Origin: a virus
Length of the DNA stretch: 64,000 nt
Strand: one strand, 5' to 3'
IMG/VR virus record: IMGVR_UViG_3300017987_000003
Location: 62,001 to 126,000 of that record
Part shown: positions 16,929 through 25,749 of the stretch, piece by piece
How the letters are laid out: every line of letters starts with the position of its first letter
How positions within the stretch are numbered: position 1 is the stretch's first letter
Program-made: the position numbers and the translations under genes
Notes under the pieces: generated by a model
Told to the model about the DNA's origin: nothing
What the model saw: only the letters and a program-made list of their open reading frames with translations
Database searches by the model: none

Positions 16929-16995
16929 CTACTCGACCATTTGTGGTCTGGTGCCCTCCTCCCAGTATTGATCACAGGCGGTCGAGTAGTTTTTT
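16929..16995 (+). terminator. Rho-independent terminator
   Basis: CTACTCGACC (16929-16938) pairs perfectly with GGTCGAGTAG (16980-16989), followed by six T residues. The loop contains a second small hairpin (GACCA...TGGTC, overlapping the first arm). Confidence 0.8.
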
Positions 16996-17013
16996 GTTGA
17001 AAGTGAAAAGTTG

Positions 17014-17337
17014 ATGGCTGACGAAAAACCGAATATTGCGACGATGGAGCCGCTGGAATATATCGAAGCTCGAATGGCTCAATTACCGGACACTGCGAAG
17101 AGAGTGTTGGGCTTTGAGGATCCCGCGATCAAGTCGCAGATTGCTCATATGTTTTCAGTGGAGTATATCCGTCTTAGGCATACCATGCTGGAGGGGAATT
17201 GCCGCGAGCTTTACCGTCGGTATATGGGTGCGATGAAGGCTCTGGAGAAGGCTGTGGGCGTGGATGATGCGAGACGTTTGTTTTTGGAGAGCATGGATCA
17301 TGTTTCCGAAGACATTGGGGAGGTTCCGCAATTATGA
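17014..17337 (+). CDS. Hypothetical helical protein
   Basis: 107 residues from the ATG at 17014. Helical and charged, with no membrane segment. It overlaps the next start by 4 bases. No family recognised. Confidence 0.65.
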   Translation: MADEKPNIATMEPLEYIEARMAQLPDTAKRVLGFEDPAIKSQIAHMFSVEYIRLRHTMLEGNCRELYRRYMGAMKALEKAVGVDDARRLFLESMDHVSEDIGEVPQL

Positions 17338-17882
17338 AGTCGGAAGAAGAGAAGTTCGAGAGGTTGCTTAGTGAGGGACCGAATCTCACGACAATTCCCA
17401 CGTGGCAGGAGATTGATGCGGAGTTGCGTGCGGGTGGATTGCCAGGGATAACAGCGAAGATTGAAATTGGTCAGCACGATTTGTATTTAAAAACAGCATG
17501 GTATAAAGGACGTATTGTTCGGCTTGATATTACATTGTCGCGTGGGCGTGAGCCTGGTGATGATTTGCCGAAGACGCATCACATGATTACACTGGAGACG
17601 ACGCGGTTTGATTTGGCACGTTCATGGGTCGAAAATGAATGTCGTATGGCGTCGAATCTTCTTCAGACGGGGCAGGCTGGCATCGGTACAATTCTCGATG
17701 AGTGGGTGGGGGTCGAGGGATATCCGTCGGGTTTTTGTCCTCAATTACCTGGAGTGAATCCAGAGACTGGTTTGTCTGGGCCAACATATCAGAAGGGGCC
17801 ATTGCACGCTGCTGCGATGTTGATTCGGAGCAGGCTGGTTGCATGGTCTGAATTTGTACAAAGGAACCGTTATGCAGATTGA
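17334..17882 (+). CDS. Hypothetical protein, weak TSCPD resemblance
   Basis: 182 residues. The region LLQTGQAGIGTILDEWVGVEGYPSG and the later helix with SRLVAWSEF recall the TSCPD domain found at the end of some class II ribonucleotide reductases and as free phage proteins. The similarity is faint. Its end overlaps the next gene. Confidence 0.65.
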   Translation: MKSEEEKFERLLSEGPNLTTIPTWQEIDAELRAGGLPGITAKIEIGQHDLYLKTAWYKGRIVRLDITLSRGREPGDDLPKTHHMITLETTRFDLARSWVENECRMASNLLQTGQAGIGTILDEWVGVEGYPSGFCPQLPGVNPETGLSGPTYQKGPLHAAAMLIRSRLVAWSEFVQRNRYAD

Positions 17883-18063
17883 ATATTTGGTTTTGTTTGG
17901 GGGAGGGGTGTTGACTGGAGTATTGATGGTGGGATGGTTTGCGTGGAAGAATGTGCGAATGTACCGTCTCTTGTGGGAAAACGAGAAGGCGGGGTATGTT
18001 CTGTTGACGAGGCGTGCAATGGCTCTTGAGGAAGAGCGTATGGATTACGGAGGAGAAGACTGA
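17872..18063 (+). CDS. Small membrane protein
   Basis: 63 residues from the ATG at 17872. One N-terminal transmembrane helix (LVLFGGGVLTGVLMVGWFAW) and a charged cytoplasmic helix. Holin- or anchor-like in size, but nothing specific can be claimed. It overlaps its neighbours. Confidence 0.65.
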   Translation: MQIEYLVLFGGGVLTGVLMVGWFAWKNVRMYRLLWENEKAGYVLLTRRAMALEEERMDYGGED

Positions 18064-19133
18064 TGGCTGGAAAGAGAAAAGGTGGAAAAGTTCGGCGGTT
18101 GGATCGGAACAAGTTGGCTGCTCCGATGACGGGATTTGCTCGTGTCCCAAATCCCGAAGGGGCTGACGAGGTGGGTGTCTTAGCGACGTTTGAAAATAAC
18201 AAGTATGGAGTTTTTCTCAAGCAGTCGGTGTCGCATGGGTTTTCGGTGCCTGGTCCTGACGGGCAGCCCCGACCGATGGAGATCCTTCAATTGATTATTG
18301 TTCGGCTTGATAAAAAGCGTATTGAGATTCCGTGGGCGGAGAAGCAGGCCATTAAGAATGAACTACTGGGGCCGATGACTGAGGCGATGGAGCTGTTTCC
18401 GTCGGAGATGCGTCGGATGACTACCATTGCTGGTCATCAGACGCACCTATGGGCTCTTCCTCCTGGGGCTACGATTCCTGTCGGTTTGGTTCCGAAAGCG
18501 ATGCAGGAGATGGGCCGTGCGGATCAGCTAGAGAAGCTGAAGGTTACTCCTGAAGAGTTGGAGGTGTATGCGGTCGATGATGATGGCGTGACTCAGATTT
18601 TCGAGTCCGAGGCTGAGGCCAAGAAATTGTATGAGGAGGCAGGAAACGAGCTGGAGGGTGGTTCTGTTGTTTCATTGGCTGAGGCTTTGACTGAGGAGAA
18701 GGGGGCTGTTTGGTCGAACGTGGCGAAAGTCAAGATGGCGAACGCTCTGGAGAAAGCGTCTGTTTTGAGCAATTTAATGGATCCTGACGCTGCGCCTGGC
18801 GGAGAGGCGACGAAGATTAATACGAATGGGCCGCACACGGATCAAGATGATCTGGAGGATTCGATGGGGGTGGTTGACGAGTCTCCTAATGGCGATGAGG
18901 AGAACGTCATGATGCCTGAGTTTATGAAACTGGGCATGGAGAAGATGCAGGTTGACAGACATCTTGCGATAGAGGATGCGGTAGCGAAGCTGAGGGCCAA
19001 GATGGAATCGGACAAAGAGGCGTCTGAGGTTAATGCCAAGGCGGAGGCGGAAGCAGAGGAAGCCGCTGGCGATGAGTTGGCCGCTATGCGCGAGAAGGCG
19101 CGACAGGAGCGAAAGAAGGCCGAGGAGAAGTAG
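18063..19133 (+). CDS. Hypothetical phage protein with coiled-coil C-terminus
   Basis: 356 residues. The N-terminal 150 residues form a globular dom with the pattern EIPWAEKQAIKNELLGP...ELFPSEMRR, similar to small phage proteins of the DUF7694 type (from memory). The C-terminal 80 residues are a highly charged coiled coil (AKAEAEAEEAAGDEL). Ends overlapping the next GTG start. Confidence 0.7.
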   Translation: MAGKRKGGKVRRLDRNKLAAPMTGFARVPNPEGADEVGVLATFENNKYGVFLKQSVSHGFSVPGPDGQPRPMEILQLIIVRLDKKRIEIPWAEKQAIKNELLGPMTEAMELFPSEMRRMTTIAGHQTHLWALPPGATIPVGLVPKAMQEMGRADQLEKLKVTPEELEVYAVDDDGVTQIFESEAEAKKLYEEAGNELEGGSVVSLAEALTEEKGAVWSNVAKVKMANALEKASVLSNLMDPDAAPGGEATKINTNGPHTDQDDLEDSMGVVDESPNGDEENVMMPEFMKLGMEKMQVDRHLAIEDAVAKLRAKMESDKEASEVNAKAEAEAEEAAGDELAAMREKARQERKKAEEK

Positions 19134-19498
19134 TGGATGAGAAATTGAGCCAGGTCGATAAAATGCGGATCGACCTTTGGACGGCTCATGATATGACTTT
19201 TGTGATCAGCAGGAAGAAGGGGATTGGTACAATCCCTCGTTTTACTCCGTGCGTCAAGATTCCATATACAAATAAAATCAAGCGACATCTTCAGCAAATG
19301 GAGGAGCGCAACAAGGCCCTGCATGTGTCTGGTTCGAAGGCCGTCTGTGTGAAGTTGCTGGGGATGCTGCGTTATGTCTGGCGGACTGATGTCCTCACCA
19401 AGGAGGAATATGAAAAAGTCAAAGAAAAAGAAAGAAAGAGTGCAGTTGGAGTATTTGGCACGAAGTCCAAAAGGTCTGTGGGTAAAGGGGATTCGTGA
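19133..19498 (+). CDS. Hypothetical basic protein
   Basis: 121 residues, GTG start overlapping the previous stop. Rich in Lys, ending in KSKRSVGKGDS. No family recognised. The next gene starts within its 3' end. Confidence 0.6.
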   Translation: MDEKLSQVDKMRIDLWTAHDMTFVISRKKGIGTIPRFTPCVKIPYTNKIKRHLQQMEERNKALHVSGSKAVCVKLLGMLRYVWRTDVLTKEEYEKVKEKERKSAVGVFGTKSKRSVGKGDS

Positions 19499-20000
19499 CG
19501 AAGTTGCGATTGAGATTTTTTGGAAGCCCGTTTTTCAATATGAGAAGAGTGTGGTTACTGTTCTTGACTTCAATGGAGACGTTGAAAAGACGATCCCTGC
19601 TGGTGAGATTGAATGGGGGGAGGAGTGGCGGTCGCTTGGGAGGATTGAGTTGGTCGACGAGATGGTCGTTATGTCTGGCTTGGAGCATTTTGAGGAGTTT
19701 GCCTTTGGTTTGATGCGCCAGGGTGTCCGCCTTCTCACATGTGGGTATGGGGAGGTGCCCGAGGATGTGCTTGCGTGGTTTTCTGATTTTGGCGAGCGCA
19801 ATTTTGTCGTAGAGGACGAATATCAGGTGATCCGCAGCCATGGAGAGTTTCAGGAGCTGGAGGGATGCAGGATACGTGTGAGTCGTGCCGATGATGGATC
19901 TTTGACTGGAAAGTTGGCTGTCGGCGATGCTGAATTTGAGTTTAACCTTAATGATTCTGATGTCTTTACTTCTTTTGTGATTGCTACGGTGCCCGTATGA
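19410..20000 (+). CDS. Hypothetical protein
   Basis: 196 residues from the ATG at 19410, preceded by AAGGAGG. Basic N-terminus (MKKSKKKKERVQ) followed by a mixed alpha/beta domain. It overlaps the previous gene by 89 bases in another frame; the good ribosome site supports this start. No family recognised. Confidence 0.65.
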   Translation: MKKSKKKKERVQLEYLARSPKGLWVKGIRDEVAIEIFWKPVFQYEKSVVTVLDFNGDVEKTIPAGEIEWGEEWRSLGRIELVDEMVVMSGLEHFEEFAFGLMRQGVRLLTCGYGEVPEDVLAWFSDFGERNFVVEDEYQVIRSHGEFQELEGCRIRVSRADDGSLTGKLAVGDAEFEFNLNDSDVFTSFVIATVPV

Positions 20001-20010
20001 GTTTGAAAAC

Positions 20011-20126
20011 TGGCTCCTTTTCTGACTCGTTTTAAAAAAGTGCTAATTAAAGTTGACTCTGCAAAACAGCGGATTTAAGCTGTCCTTAGCAAACGATCCC
20101 AGCAAGATGCTGGAGAAAAGGAGCCA
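20011..20126 (+). promoter_or_regulatory. Promoter, AAGAT hairpin and ribosome-site antisense arm upstream of DUF932 gene
   Basis: TTGACT (20053-20058), 17-base spacer, TAAGCT (20076-20081). CCAGC-AAGAT-GCTGG (20099-20113) forms the leader hairpin. TGGCTCCTTTTCT (20011-20023), upstream of the promoter, is the exact complement of AGAAAAGGAGCCA (20114-20126), which contains the ribosome site. Only transcripts entering from upstream would carry both arms. Confidence 0.75.
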
Positions 20127-20129
20127 ACC

Positions 20130-21170
20130 ATGACAGAGAACACCGAGATTCAAAAAACCGACGATATTGTGATCGAGATGCCCTGGCAGGGCACCGGAGT
20201 GGCCGTGAGCGAGGACGAGGTCAAGACGGCACAGAGCTTGATGGCCGAGGCGAACCTCGACTGGGAGGTCGTCGAGCGTCCGCTGAGGTTCACGCCCGAT
20301 CTGAGCAATCCCATGCGTGAGGTCCAGGTCGACACCCACAAGATGATCATGCGCGAGACCGACGAGGCTCCCCTCGGGGTTGTTGGAGTCGGTTGGAGGC
20401 CCCTCCAGAATCACGAAGCTTTCGACTTTGTTGATCAGCTGATCGAGGCGGGAGCGCTCAAGTACCACAGCGCTGGCTCTTTTAAAAACGGTAAAGTGAT
20501 CTGGATCCAGGCCGAGTTCGCGGAGAGCGAGATCCTCCCGAATGACCCCCACAAGAAGTACTTGATGCTGGTTAGCGCCTTCGACGGCACCTTCTCGGTG
20601 CGGATCGGCGAGACCGACATACGGATCGCCTGCTGGAACACTTTCCGTATGGCCCTGATCGACTTGGCGCGCGAAGAGGAGAACGCGATGAAGGAAATTC
20701 GTATCCGCCATACGCAGACGCTCAAGGAGAAGATCAAGGCGGCGCAGAAGGCGATCAAGCAGGCCCATCAGCGGAGCAAGCGTACTGACAACTTCATGAA
20801 GGCCCTGACGCGCCTGACCATGAGCGGCGAAATGTGGAAAGAGTACACACATACCTTGATCCCTGACCCAGGCGAGGGCAAGCGCAACACTCGTGCAGAG
20901 AAGGCCAGGAACGCGATCATGAGTCTTGCGCTCACAGGCAAGGGCCAGGACATCCCTGGGGTCGCGGGGACGGGTTACGCGGCGCTGAACGCGGTCACCG
21001 AGTACGTCAACTTCAAGCGTAGCAGCCGAGGCAAGGACGATCTCACGAAGCAGGGGAATCGCTTCCGCAGCACTCTTTTCGGGCAGAGCGCCAAGATGAT
21101 CACCGAGAGCGCCAGTATCCTCAACAGATTCCTGGTTGATCACGCCATCCAAGTCGAGACCGTCCTCTAG
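20130..21170 (+). CDS. DUF932 phage/plasmid-like protein
   Basis: 346 residues. The DUF932 core is recognisable: GVVGVGWRPLQNHEAFDFVDQL, SAGSFKNGKVIWIQAEF, YLMLVSAFDG and IACWNTFRMAL. These proteins are widespread in phages and plasmids; their role is unknown, although replication or recombination links have been proposed. More GC-rich codon choice than its neighbours and a dedicated promoter suggest high expression. Confidence 0.9.
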   Translation: MTENTEIQKTDDIVIEMPWQGTGVAVSEDEVKTAQSLMAEANLDWEVVERPLRFTPDLSNPMREVQVDTHKMIMRETDEAPLGVVGVGWRPLQNHEAFDFVDQLIEAGALKYHSAGSFKNGKVIWIQAEFAESEILPNDPHKKYLMLVSAFDGTFSVRIGETDIRIACWNTFRMALIDLAREEENAMKEIRIRHTQTLKEKIKAAQKAIKQAHQRSKRTDNFMKALTRLTMSGEMWKEYTHTLIPDPGEGKRNTRAEKARNAIMSLALTGKGQDIPGVAGTGYAALNAVTEYVNFKRSSRGKDDLTKQGNRFRSTLFGQSAKMITESASILNRFLVDHAIQVETVL

Positions 21171-21191
21171 CCTCACCTTCCCCCTCTATCC

Positions 21192-21296
21192 TTGACATGA
21201 CGAACTCCAGTTCGCACTACTCCACCCACTTCGCGTTTGACAACCCTTCATAAAATGATCTATAAAAGGGAGGTCTGATCGATTGCTGAAGGGTTG
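21192..21296 (+). promoter_or_regulatory. Palindrome within a promoter-like element, second promoter and leader-sequestering repeat
   Basis: TTGACA (21192-21197) is followed by the palindrome CGAACTCCAGTTCG (21201-21214) in the spacer position; its -10 is poor. A better promoter is TTGACA (21237-21242), 18-base spacer, TATAAA (21261-21266). CAACCCTTCA (21241-21250) and TGAAGGGTTG (21287-21296, at the ribosome site) are exact complements. Confidence 0.65.
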
Positions 21297-21298
21297 AT

Positions 21299-21616
21299 AT
21301 GTTTGAGCTGATGACGGTTGCAGAGATTCTGCGAGATTTACGAAGCGTAAAAGTTCCACCAGACATACGTGGTTTTATCGATCGTACTCGTGTGTATTTC
21401 GAGACCGAGGGAGATCTCCCTTCAAGCACTCAGAAGCGTTTGCGCCAAATTTGCAATCAGTACGGTAAGCAATTGAAAGAGCTGCATGCTTCCCGTGCAA
21501 GGGCGCGCAGAACAAACGGTCTGAAGGCGCTCGGGATTTCGCGGCAGGAGGCTGCTCGCAGGGTGGAAATGCGGCGTGCTGCGGTTGCTGCGCGAAAGAA
21601 CGACGTTGGATTTTGA
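21299..21616 (+). CDS. Hypothetical basic protein
   Basis: 105 residues, Arg-rich and helical. The AAGGG ribosome site is part of an inverted repeat with the promoter region. No family recognised; possible nucleic-acid binder. Confidence 0.65.
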   Translation: MFELMTVAEILRDLRSVKVPPDIRGFIDRTRVYFETEGDLPSSTQKRLRQICNQYGKQLKELHASRARARRTNGLKALGISRQEAARRVEMRRAAVAARKNDVGF

Positions 21617-21625
21617 GAGGTTAAT

Positions 21626-21940
21626 ATGGGGACTACTCGGGTCGGACCAGAAATCATTTCAGCTGTAAAAGATGTTGTAGGGATCGTTCGGCATTTTGTT
21701 GATCATCCAGAGGGGGTCGAGGTGAATATTCGGCCTGGCCCGTATCGGGTTACTGCCGAATTGTACACGGCTCCAGAGGATGTGGGGCAGGTTGTGGGGC
21801 GAAACGGATATTTGATGTCGTCGCTTCGGGCTTTCCTGGCGGCTCTTGCTGGAAAACACCGCATCAAGATTGACCTCGATTACGTTACCGAAGAGGACAA
21901 TGCGCGAAGTTCCAGTAAAAAGAGGGCGTCTTCGAGTTGA
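21626..21940 (+). CDS. KhpA-like KH-domain RNA-binding protein
   Basis: 104 residues. The single KH domain has the GxxG loop in VVGRNGY, flanked by VELYT-like strands (TAELYTAPEDVGQ) and a C-terminal IKIDLDYV strand. KhpA-type proteins bind small RNAs and mRNAs. A paralogue lies at 63110. Given the many structured RNAs in the window, an RNA chaperone role is attractive but unproven. Confidence 0.85.
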   Translation: MGTTRVGPEIISAVKDVVGIVRHFVDHPEGVEVNIRPGPYRVTAELYTAPEDVGQVVGRNGYLMSSLRAFLAALAGKHRIKIDLDYVTEEDNARSSSKKRASSS

Positions 21941-22014
21941 CTCTTTTTGCTTTTTGAGTGATCATCATCTTTGTTGAAACCATGATCGCCCAGCAGATCT
22001 GGGAGGAGGGTTTG

Positions 22015-22410
22015 ATGGAGATCCAGGAACCTATTGAATTGAGAGTGCCTCCAGTAGGCAAAGTTGAGGCGCAGGTTACAGGACCAACGTCGATGATCAG
22101 ATGGGCACCCGGCAACGGGGTCGTTTACCAGTTGCTCGTGACGCCAGTTTCTGATGAGATAAAGGCGTGGACTGGGGGCGGAGTTTTGTTGTCGATCATG
22201 AGGAGCGATGGCCAGAGTTATGCGACCTATCCTGGTAACCCGAGCGGCCTCTATCATCGCACTTTTGTGGATGAGAAGTGGGGCAAAGATCTCAGCGAGG
22301 AAGGGGTGTTTTACTTGACGGCCTTGTTGAATTGGACGGTGCTCGATGGCGACGTGGCCTCGCGGTACGCGAAAGAGAACTTCGAGGAAGCCAAGCAGCG
22401 ATGGGTATAG
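22015..22410 (+). CDS. Hypothetical protein
   Basis: 131 residues from the ATG at 22015 after GGGAGGAGGG. Strand-rich; no recognised domain. A weak TTGACT...GATCAT promoter-like pair lies at 21937-21965. Overlaps the next gene by 10 bases. Confidence 0.65.
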   Translation: MEIQEPIELRVPPVGKVEAQVTGPTSMIRWAPGNGVVYQLLVTPVSDEIKAWTGGGVLLSIMRSDGQSYATYPGNPSGLYHRTFVDEKWGKDLSEEGVFYLTALLNWTVLDGDVASRYAKENFEEAKQRWV

Positions 22411-22832
22411 TGGACGGACAGCTTGCGATTGCTTTGCCTCCTGAGAGTGAGTTGGATCTGGGTTGTCTCGTTCTTTTGGGGATGGCAGAGACAATGCATA
22501 AGTTTCGTGTTCTGGGCGGAACGGATCGTCCTGTTGTGGATCTCGGGGATGATGTCAAAATCACAATTGAAGAGCAGGATGCCTGTCAACCGTGGAGGGA
22601 GCGCCTTGTGAGCCTCCAGGATTGCGTGTGTGCCGTTGTTGAGGCTCATCCCGAGCTGGAGCCCGACGAGGTTTGTAAGGCGCTCTTGGAGGCCGACGGG
22701 TGGTCTTGGACGCCTGTTACATTTCGTACGCCTCTCTGGATGGTAGATTATGATGAGGTTTTGCGATCTGTGGTGGTTCAAGAGTTTGAGGTGTTGAAAT
22801 GGCTCGCTCGATCTTCAAGGGTGACAGAGTAA
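22401..22832 (+). CDS. Hypothetical protein
   Basis: 143 residues from the ATG at 22401, overlapping the previous gene. Acidic and soluble. No family recognised. Confidence 0.6.
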   Translation: MGIVDGQLAIALPPESELDLGCLVLLGMAETMHKFRVLGGTDRPVVDLGDDVKITIEEQDACQPWRERLVSLQDCVCAVVEAHPELEPDEVCKALLEADGWSWTPVTFRTPLWMVDYDEVLRSVVVQEFEVLKWLARSSRVTE

Positions 22833-23062
22833 GGACTCCATTTGGTGATGGGATTATTGTTGATGCACAATCTTGGCGAGAAAAACTTCTTGACATGAGT
22901 GATGCTGAAGCGCGTGAATTTTCGGATCAGTGTCGTGTTGAGGTGGGCCTTAATTTCATGGAAGAGTGGGTCGAATTGCTGGTGAAAACCAAGCATGGTA
23001 TGCGTAGGATGCTAGGTCACCAGGTGACTGTATTGGAGGGGCGTAATGGGAAGACCGATTAA
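22799..23062 (+). CDS. Hypothetical small protein with beta-barrel-like start
   Basis: 87 residues. The start MARSIFKGDRVRTPFGDGIIVDA has the pattern of SH3-like or KOW-like small barrels. It overlaps both neighbours. Function unknown. Confidence 0.6.
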   Translation: MARSIFKGDRVRTPFGDGIIVDAQSWREKLLDMSDAEAREFSDQCRVEVGLNFMEEWVELLVKTKHGMRRMLGHQVTVLEGRNGKTD

Positions 23063-23612
23063 GTTGAGTGTGTTGACCAAACGGATAAAGGAGAGCAAGG
23101 AAAAGACCAGCGTAGCCCGAGAGTCAAAGAGGAAGCGTCAGGCGGCAAGGAAAGCTGTGGCCGTTCAGGAAACACTCCCTAATTTCGATCGAGAGCATTC
23201 TGATTGTGGACAAACTCCTAAAGAGGTGTTAAACTGTTATCATGTTCAGCAATGGTTTCGTGATGCGATCACGACGCGCATTAGCTGGAGCGTGACCCTT
23301 CCACCCAATAGTAAGTGGTGGGGGGGCAAGCAGCTGTCGTTGGCTAAGACGCTGCTTGAAGCTTACGGAGGTGAGCTTGTAAAAAAGGCGATCTTCTACC
23401 TCTGCGATAATTGGGAGGAGATGATCAAGGTTGACACGGGGCTGTCGGGTATTCCGACGGTTGAGTTTCTTTGGGGCGGCCGAGATCGCATTTTCCCAAT
23501 GGCAGAGCGCGGAGCGCCGTTTGTTGGTGCTAAGAAGAGGACTATGCGTACGTGTCGGGATGCGGATGAGTATGTGGAGCCAGAGGATGACGCGGTAGGG
23601 CATGGCTGGTGA
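23046..23612 (+). CDS. Putative replication accessory protein
   Basis: 188 residues, basic N-terminus followed by a helical domain (QQWFRDAITTRISW...LAKTLLEAYGGELVKKAIFYL). No clear family. It lies immediately before the helicase-loader and helicase genes, as phage initiator or loader-partner genes often do, so a replication role is inferred from context only. Confidence 0.65.
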   Translation: MGRPIKLSVLTKRIKESKEKTSVARESKRKRQAARKAVAVQETLPNFDREHSDCGQTPKEVLNCYHVQQWFRDAITTRISWSVTLPPNSKWWGGKQLSLAKTLLEAYGGELVKKAIFYLCDNWEEMIKVDTGLSGIPTVEFLWGGRDRIFPMAERGAPFVGAKKRTMRTCRDADEYVEPEDDAVGHGW

Positions 23613-24274
23613 CAAAGATGGGACAGCTTGTGGAATTGAGACGTAGAAAATTAACAGAGAAGGATCTTATTCGGATGCGTCTTCCGAAGCGATATTGGGA
23701 AGTGAATTGTGACGGTGTTTCGGATGTGTCTGATAGTAAGGAGGGGAAGAGCCCGCGTGATATCCTGACAAGATACCTGCGTCAGATCGAGAGCATGCGA
23801 GAGCAGGGTCTGGGGATGTTATTGTGGGGAGCAAACGGGACAGGCAAAACGTCGATAGCTGCGATTATTGCGAAGGAATATCGACGCCGGTTTAATCCCG
23901 TTCTGTTTATCGAGGCGGCGAGCTTGAAGAGTTTGGTTGTTAGCAAGGAGCATTTTGACGAGGATGAGACATATTGGCAGCGTGCTATGTCAGTGGATGT
24001 TTTGGTGCTAGATGATCTGGGGAAGGGTACTCAGGATAGCACAGGCTTTGGCGAACGGTTGATCGATGAGTTGATTCGCACACGGAATGCAAACAAGCTG
24101 GTGACGATCATCACGACCAATGCGGTGCCCCGAGGAAAGGGTGAGGCTTTGACGGATATCCTCAAACCGTCTACACTTCATTCTTTGAAGGAGCATGTAA
24201 TGGCGATCCATGTGCGTGGAGTTGATCAGCGAGAAGAGATATACAAGAAAGCCATTCGGCAAATAGCAGATTAG
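23609..24274 (+). CDS. DnaC/IstB-like AAA+ helicase loader
   Basis: 221 residues, GTG start overlapping the previous gene. Walker A GANGTGKTS, Walker B VLVLDDLG and a sensor-1 TIITTN are visible, followed by an Arg-containing helix. It is the DnaC-type loader for the DnaB helicase encoded next. The N-terminal about 60 residues would contact DnaB. Confidence 0.85.
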   Translation: MTKMGQLVELRRRKLTEKDLIRMRLPKRYWEVNCDGVSDVSDSKEGKSPRDILTRYLRQIESMREQGLGMLLWGANGTGKTSIAAIIAKEYRRRFNPVLFIEAASLKSLVVSKEHFDEDETYWQRAMSVDVLVLDDLGKGTQDSTGFGERLIDELIRTRNANKLVTIITTNAVPRGKGEALTDILKPSTLHSLKEHVMAIHVRGVDQREEIYKKAIRQIAD

Positions 24275-24290
24275 ACGAGGGAGAGGCAGA

Positions 24291-25631
24291 GTGGATCAAC
24301 GCGACCTTGACGGGAGAGTACCCCCTTATAGCAAGGAAGCAGAGGGGGCAGTCCTTGGGGGGATTCTGCTGAATAACGAGGCTCTTGTTATTGTTGAGGG
24401 CATCCTTTCACAGTCAGACTTTTATATGGAGCCGAGTCGTCGGATCTATGCGGCGATGAGGAATTTGGCCGATGACAAGACGCCGATCGATCATATTACA
24501 CTCGCAGAGCAGCTCAAAAAGAACGGTGATTATGAAAAGATTGGGGGCGCAGCGACGTTATCCAGGCTCACTGACTTGGTGGTGACGACTGCGAATATTG
24601 ATCATTATGCGGGGATCATCCGTGAGAAGTCAGCCATTCGTGGTGTAGTGCATGCCTCTCAGGAGGCGGCGGCTCATGGGTTTTCTTCTGAAGATCCCGA
24701 GACACTTAATGCGAGTGTTTTGTCGATTGTCGAAGCTTCGCATGCTCTTGCGCGCACGCGCATGCCTATGTCGATGTTTGAGCTTGGCGATGGTGTGTTG
24801 GAAATGTATCGCAAGGTGGCGGGGGGTTATCGTGGGATTCCGTTGCCGTGGCCGACATTGGATAATATGACAGCGGGGATGTGGCCCAAGACGGTCACGA
24901 TGTTTGTGGCGCGACCTGGAGTTGGCAAGACCTTCGTTGCTGTGATTGCGGCTCGGCATGCGTGGCAGCAGGGGTGCAGGACATTGATCGTGTCGCCTGA
25001 AATGAGTAAGGAGGAGATCGCAGAGCGGTTTTTTGTTGTCGAAGCGGATGTCAGTTATTTGGATGTGATGCGTGGGCAGCTTTCTGATTTTTCATTGCCA
25101 AAACTTGAGGATACGATTGAGCGTTCGAGGACGAAGGAAAATTTATGGATCATGGATTCGAATGATGATCTATCTCTTCGTGGGATTGAGGCTGCGGTTC
25201 GTGCGTGTCGTCCCCACTTGGTTGCGGTTGATTCCATTTACGATTTGAAGATCTCTGGTGATCGGAGAGAGCGTGCGCTTGCGGCGCTGGAGTGGATGAA
25301 GCGTGGGGCGAAGGCCCTTGATTTTGCTTGCGTAGGATTCGCACAGCAGAACAGAGCGGCCGAGTTGAGTGAGAAAAAGGGTGGTGGGGCTCGTCTTGGC
25401 ACAATTGCGCTGGCTGATGAAATTGGGCAGGATGTCCATGCTGTATATGCCTTGGAGCAGTCGAAGGATGACAAGGCGGATAAGGTTTTACGATTCAAGA
25501 CGCTCAAGCTTCGGCGAGGACATATTTTAAGGGAAGTTGTTCGAGCGAATTGGGATTTTGATGGCATGAATTATGATGAGATTCCAGAGAAGGACGAGGG
25601 GTATGATGACAATGAACCCGTCCCATTCTAA
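24291..25631 (+). CDS. dnaB: Replicative DNA helicase DnaB
   Basis: 446 residues, GTG start after GGGAGAGGC. The N-terminal DnaB domain (PPYSKEAEGAVLGGILLNNEAL) is followed by the RecA-like motor: Walker A ARPGVGKT, IVSPEMSKEEIAERF, Walker B PHLVAVDSIYDL, and a QQNR motif. The hexamer unwinds the fork. The C-terminus ends in an acidic stretch and PVPF, which resembles an SSB-type tip; that feature is unusual for DnaB. Confidence 0.95.
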   Translation: MDQRDLDGRVPPYSKEAEGAVLGGILLNNEALVIVEGILSQSDFYMEPSRRIYAAMRNLADDKTPIDHITLAEQLKKNGDYEKIGGAATLSRLTDLVVTTANIDHYAGIIREKSAIRGVVHASQEAAAHGFSSEDPETLNASVLSIVEASHALARTRMPMSMFELGDGVLEMYRKVAGGYRGIPLPWPTLDNMTAGMWPKTVTMFVARPGVGKTFVAVIAARHAWQQGCRTLIVSPEMSKEEIAERFFVVEADVSYLDVMRGQLSDFSLPKLEDTIERSRTKENLWIMDSNDDLSLRGIEAAVRACRPHLVAVDSIYDLKISGDRRERALAALEWMKRGAKALDFACVGFAQQNRAAELSEKKGGGARLGTIALADEIGQDVHAVYALEQSKDDKADKVLRFKTLKLRRGHILREVVRANWDFDGMNYDEIPEKDEGYDDNEPVPF

Positions 25632-25635
25632 TCTG

Positions 25636-25746
25636 TTGACAAACGTCTCAGTGTGATGCATTATCTCAGAAGGCTAGTCACCTGATCTAAATAGATCGTG
25701 AGACTCTATTGGTGCTCAAAGACACAACAAGAGCACAAAAGGAGGT
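25636..25746 (+). promoter_or_regulatory. Promoter and leader for the SSB gene
   Basis: TTGACA (25636-25641), 17-base spacer, CATTAT (25659-25664). The 80-base leader contains a GATCTA-AA-TAGATC palindrome and a GTGCTC...GAGCAC hairpin directly before AAAAGGAGG. Confidence 0.75.
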
Positions 25747-25749
25747 AAG

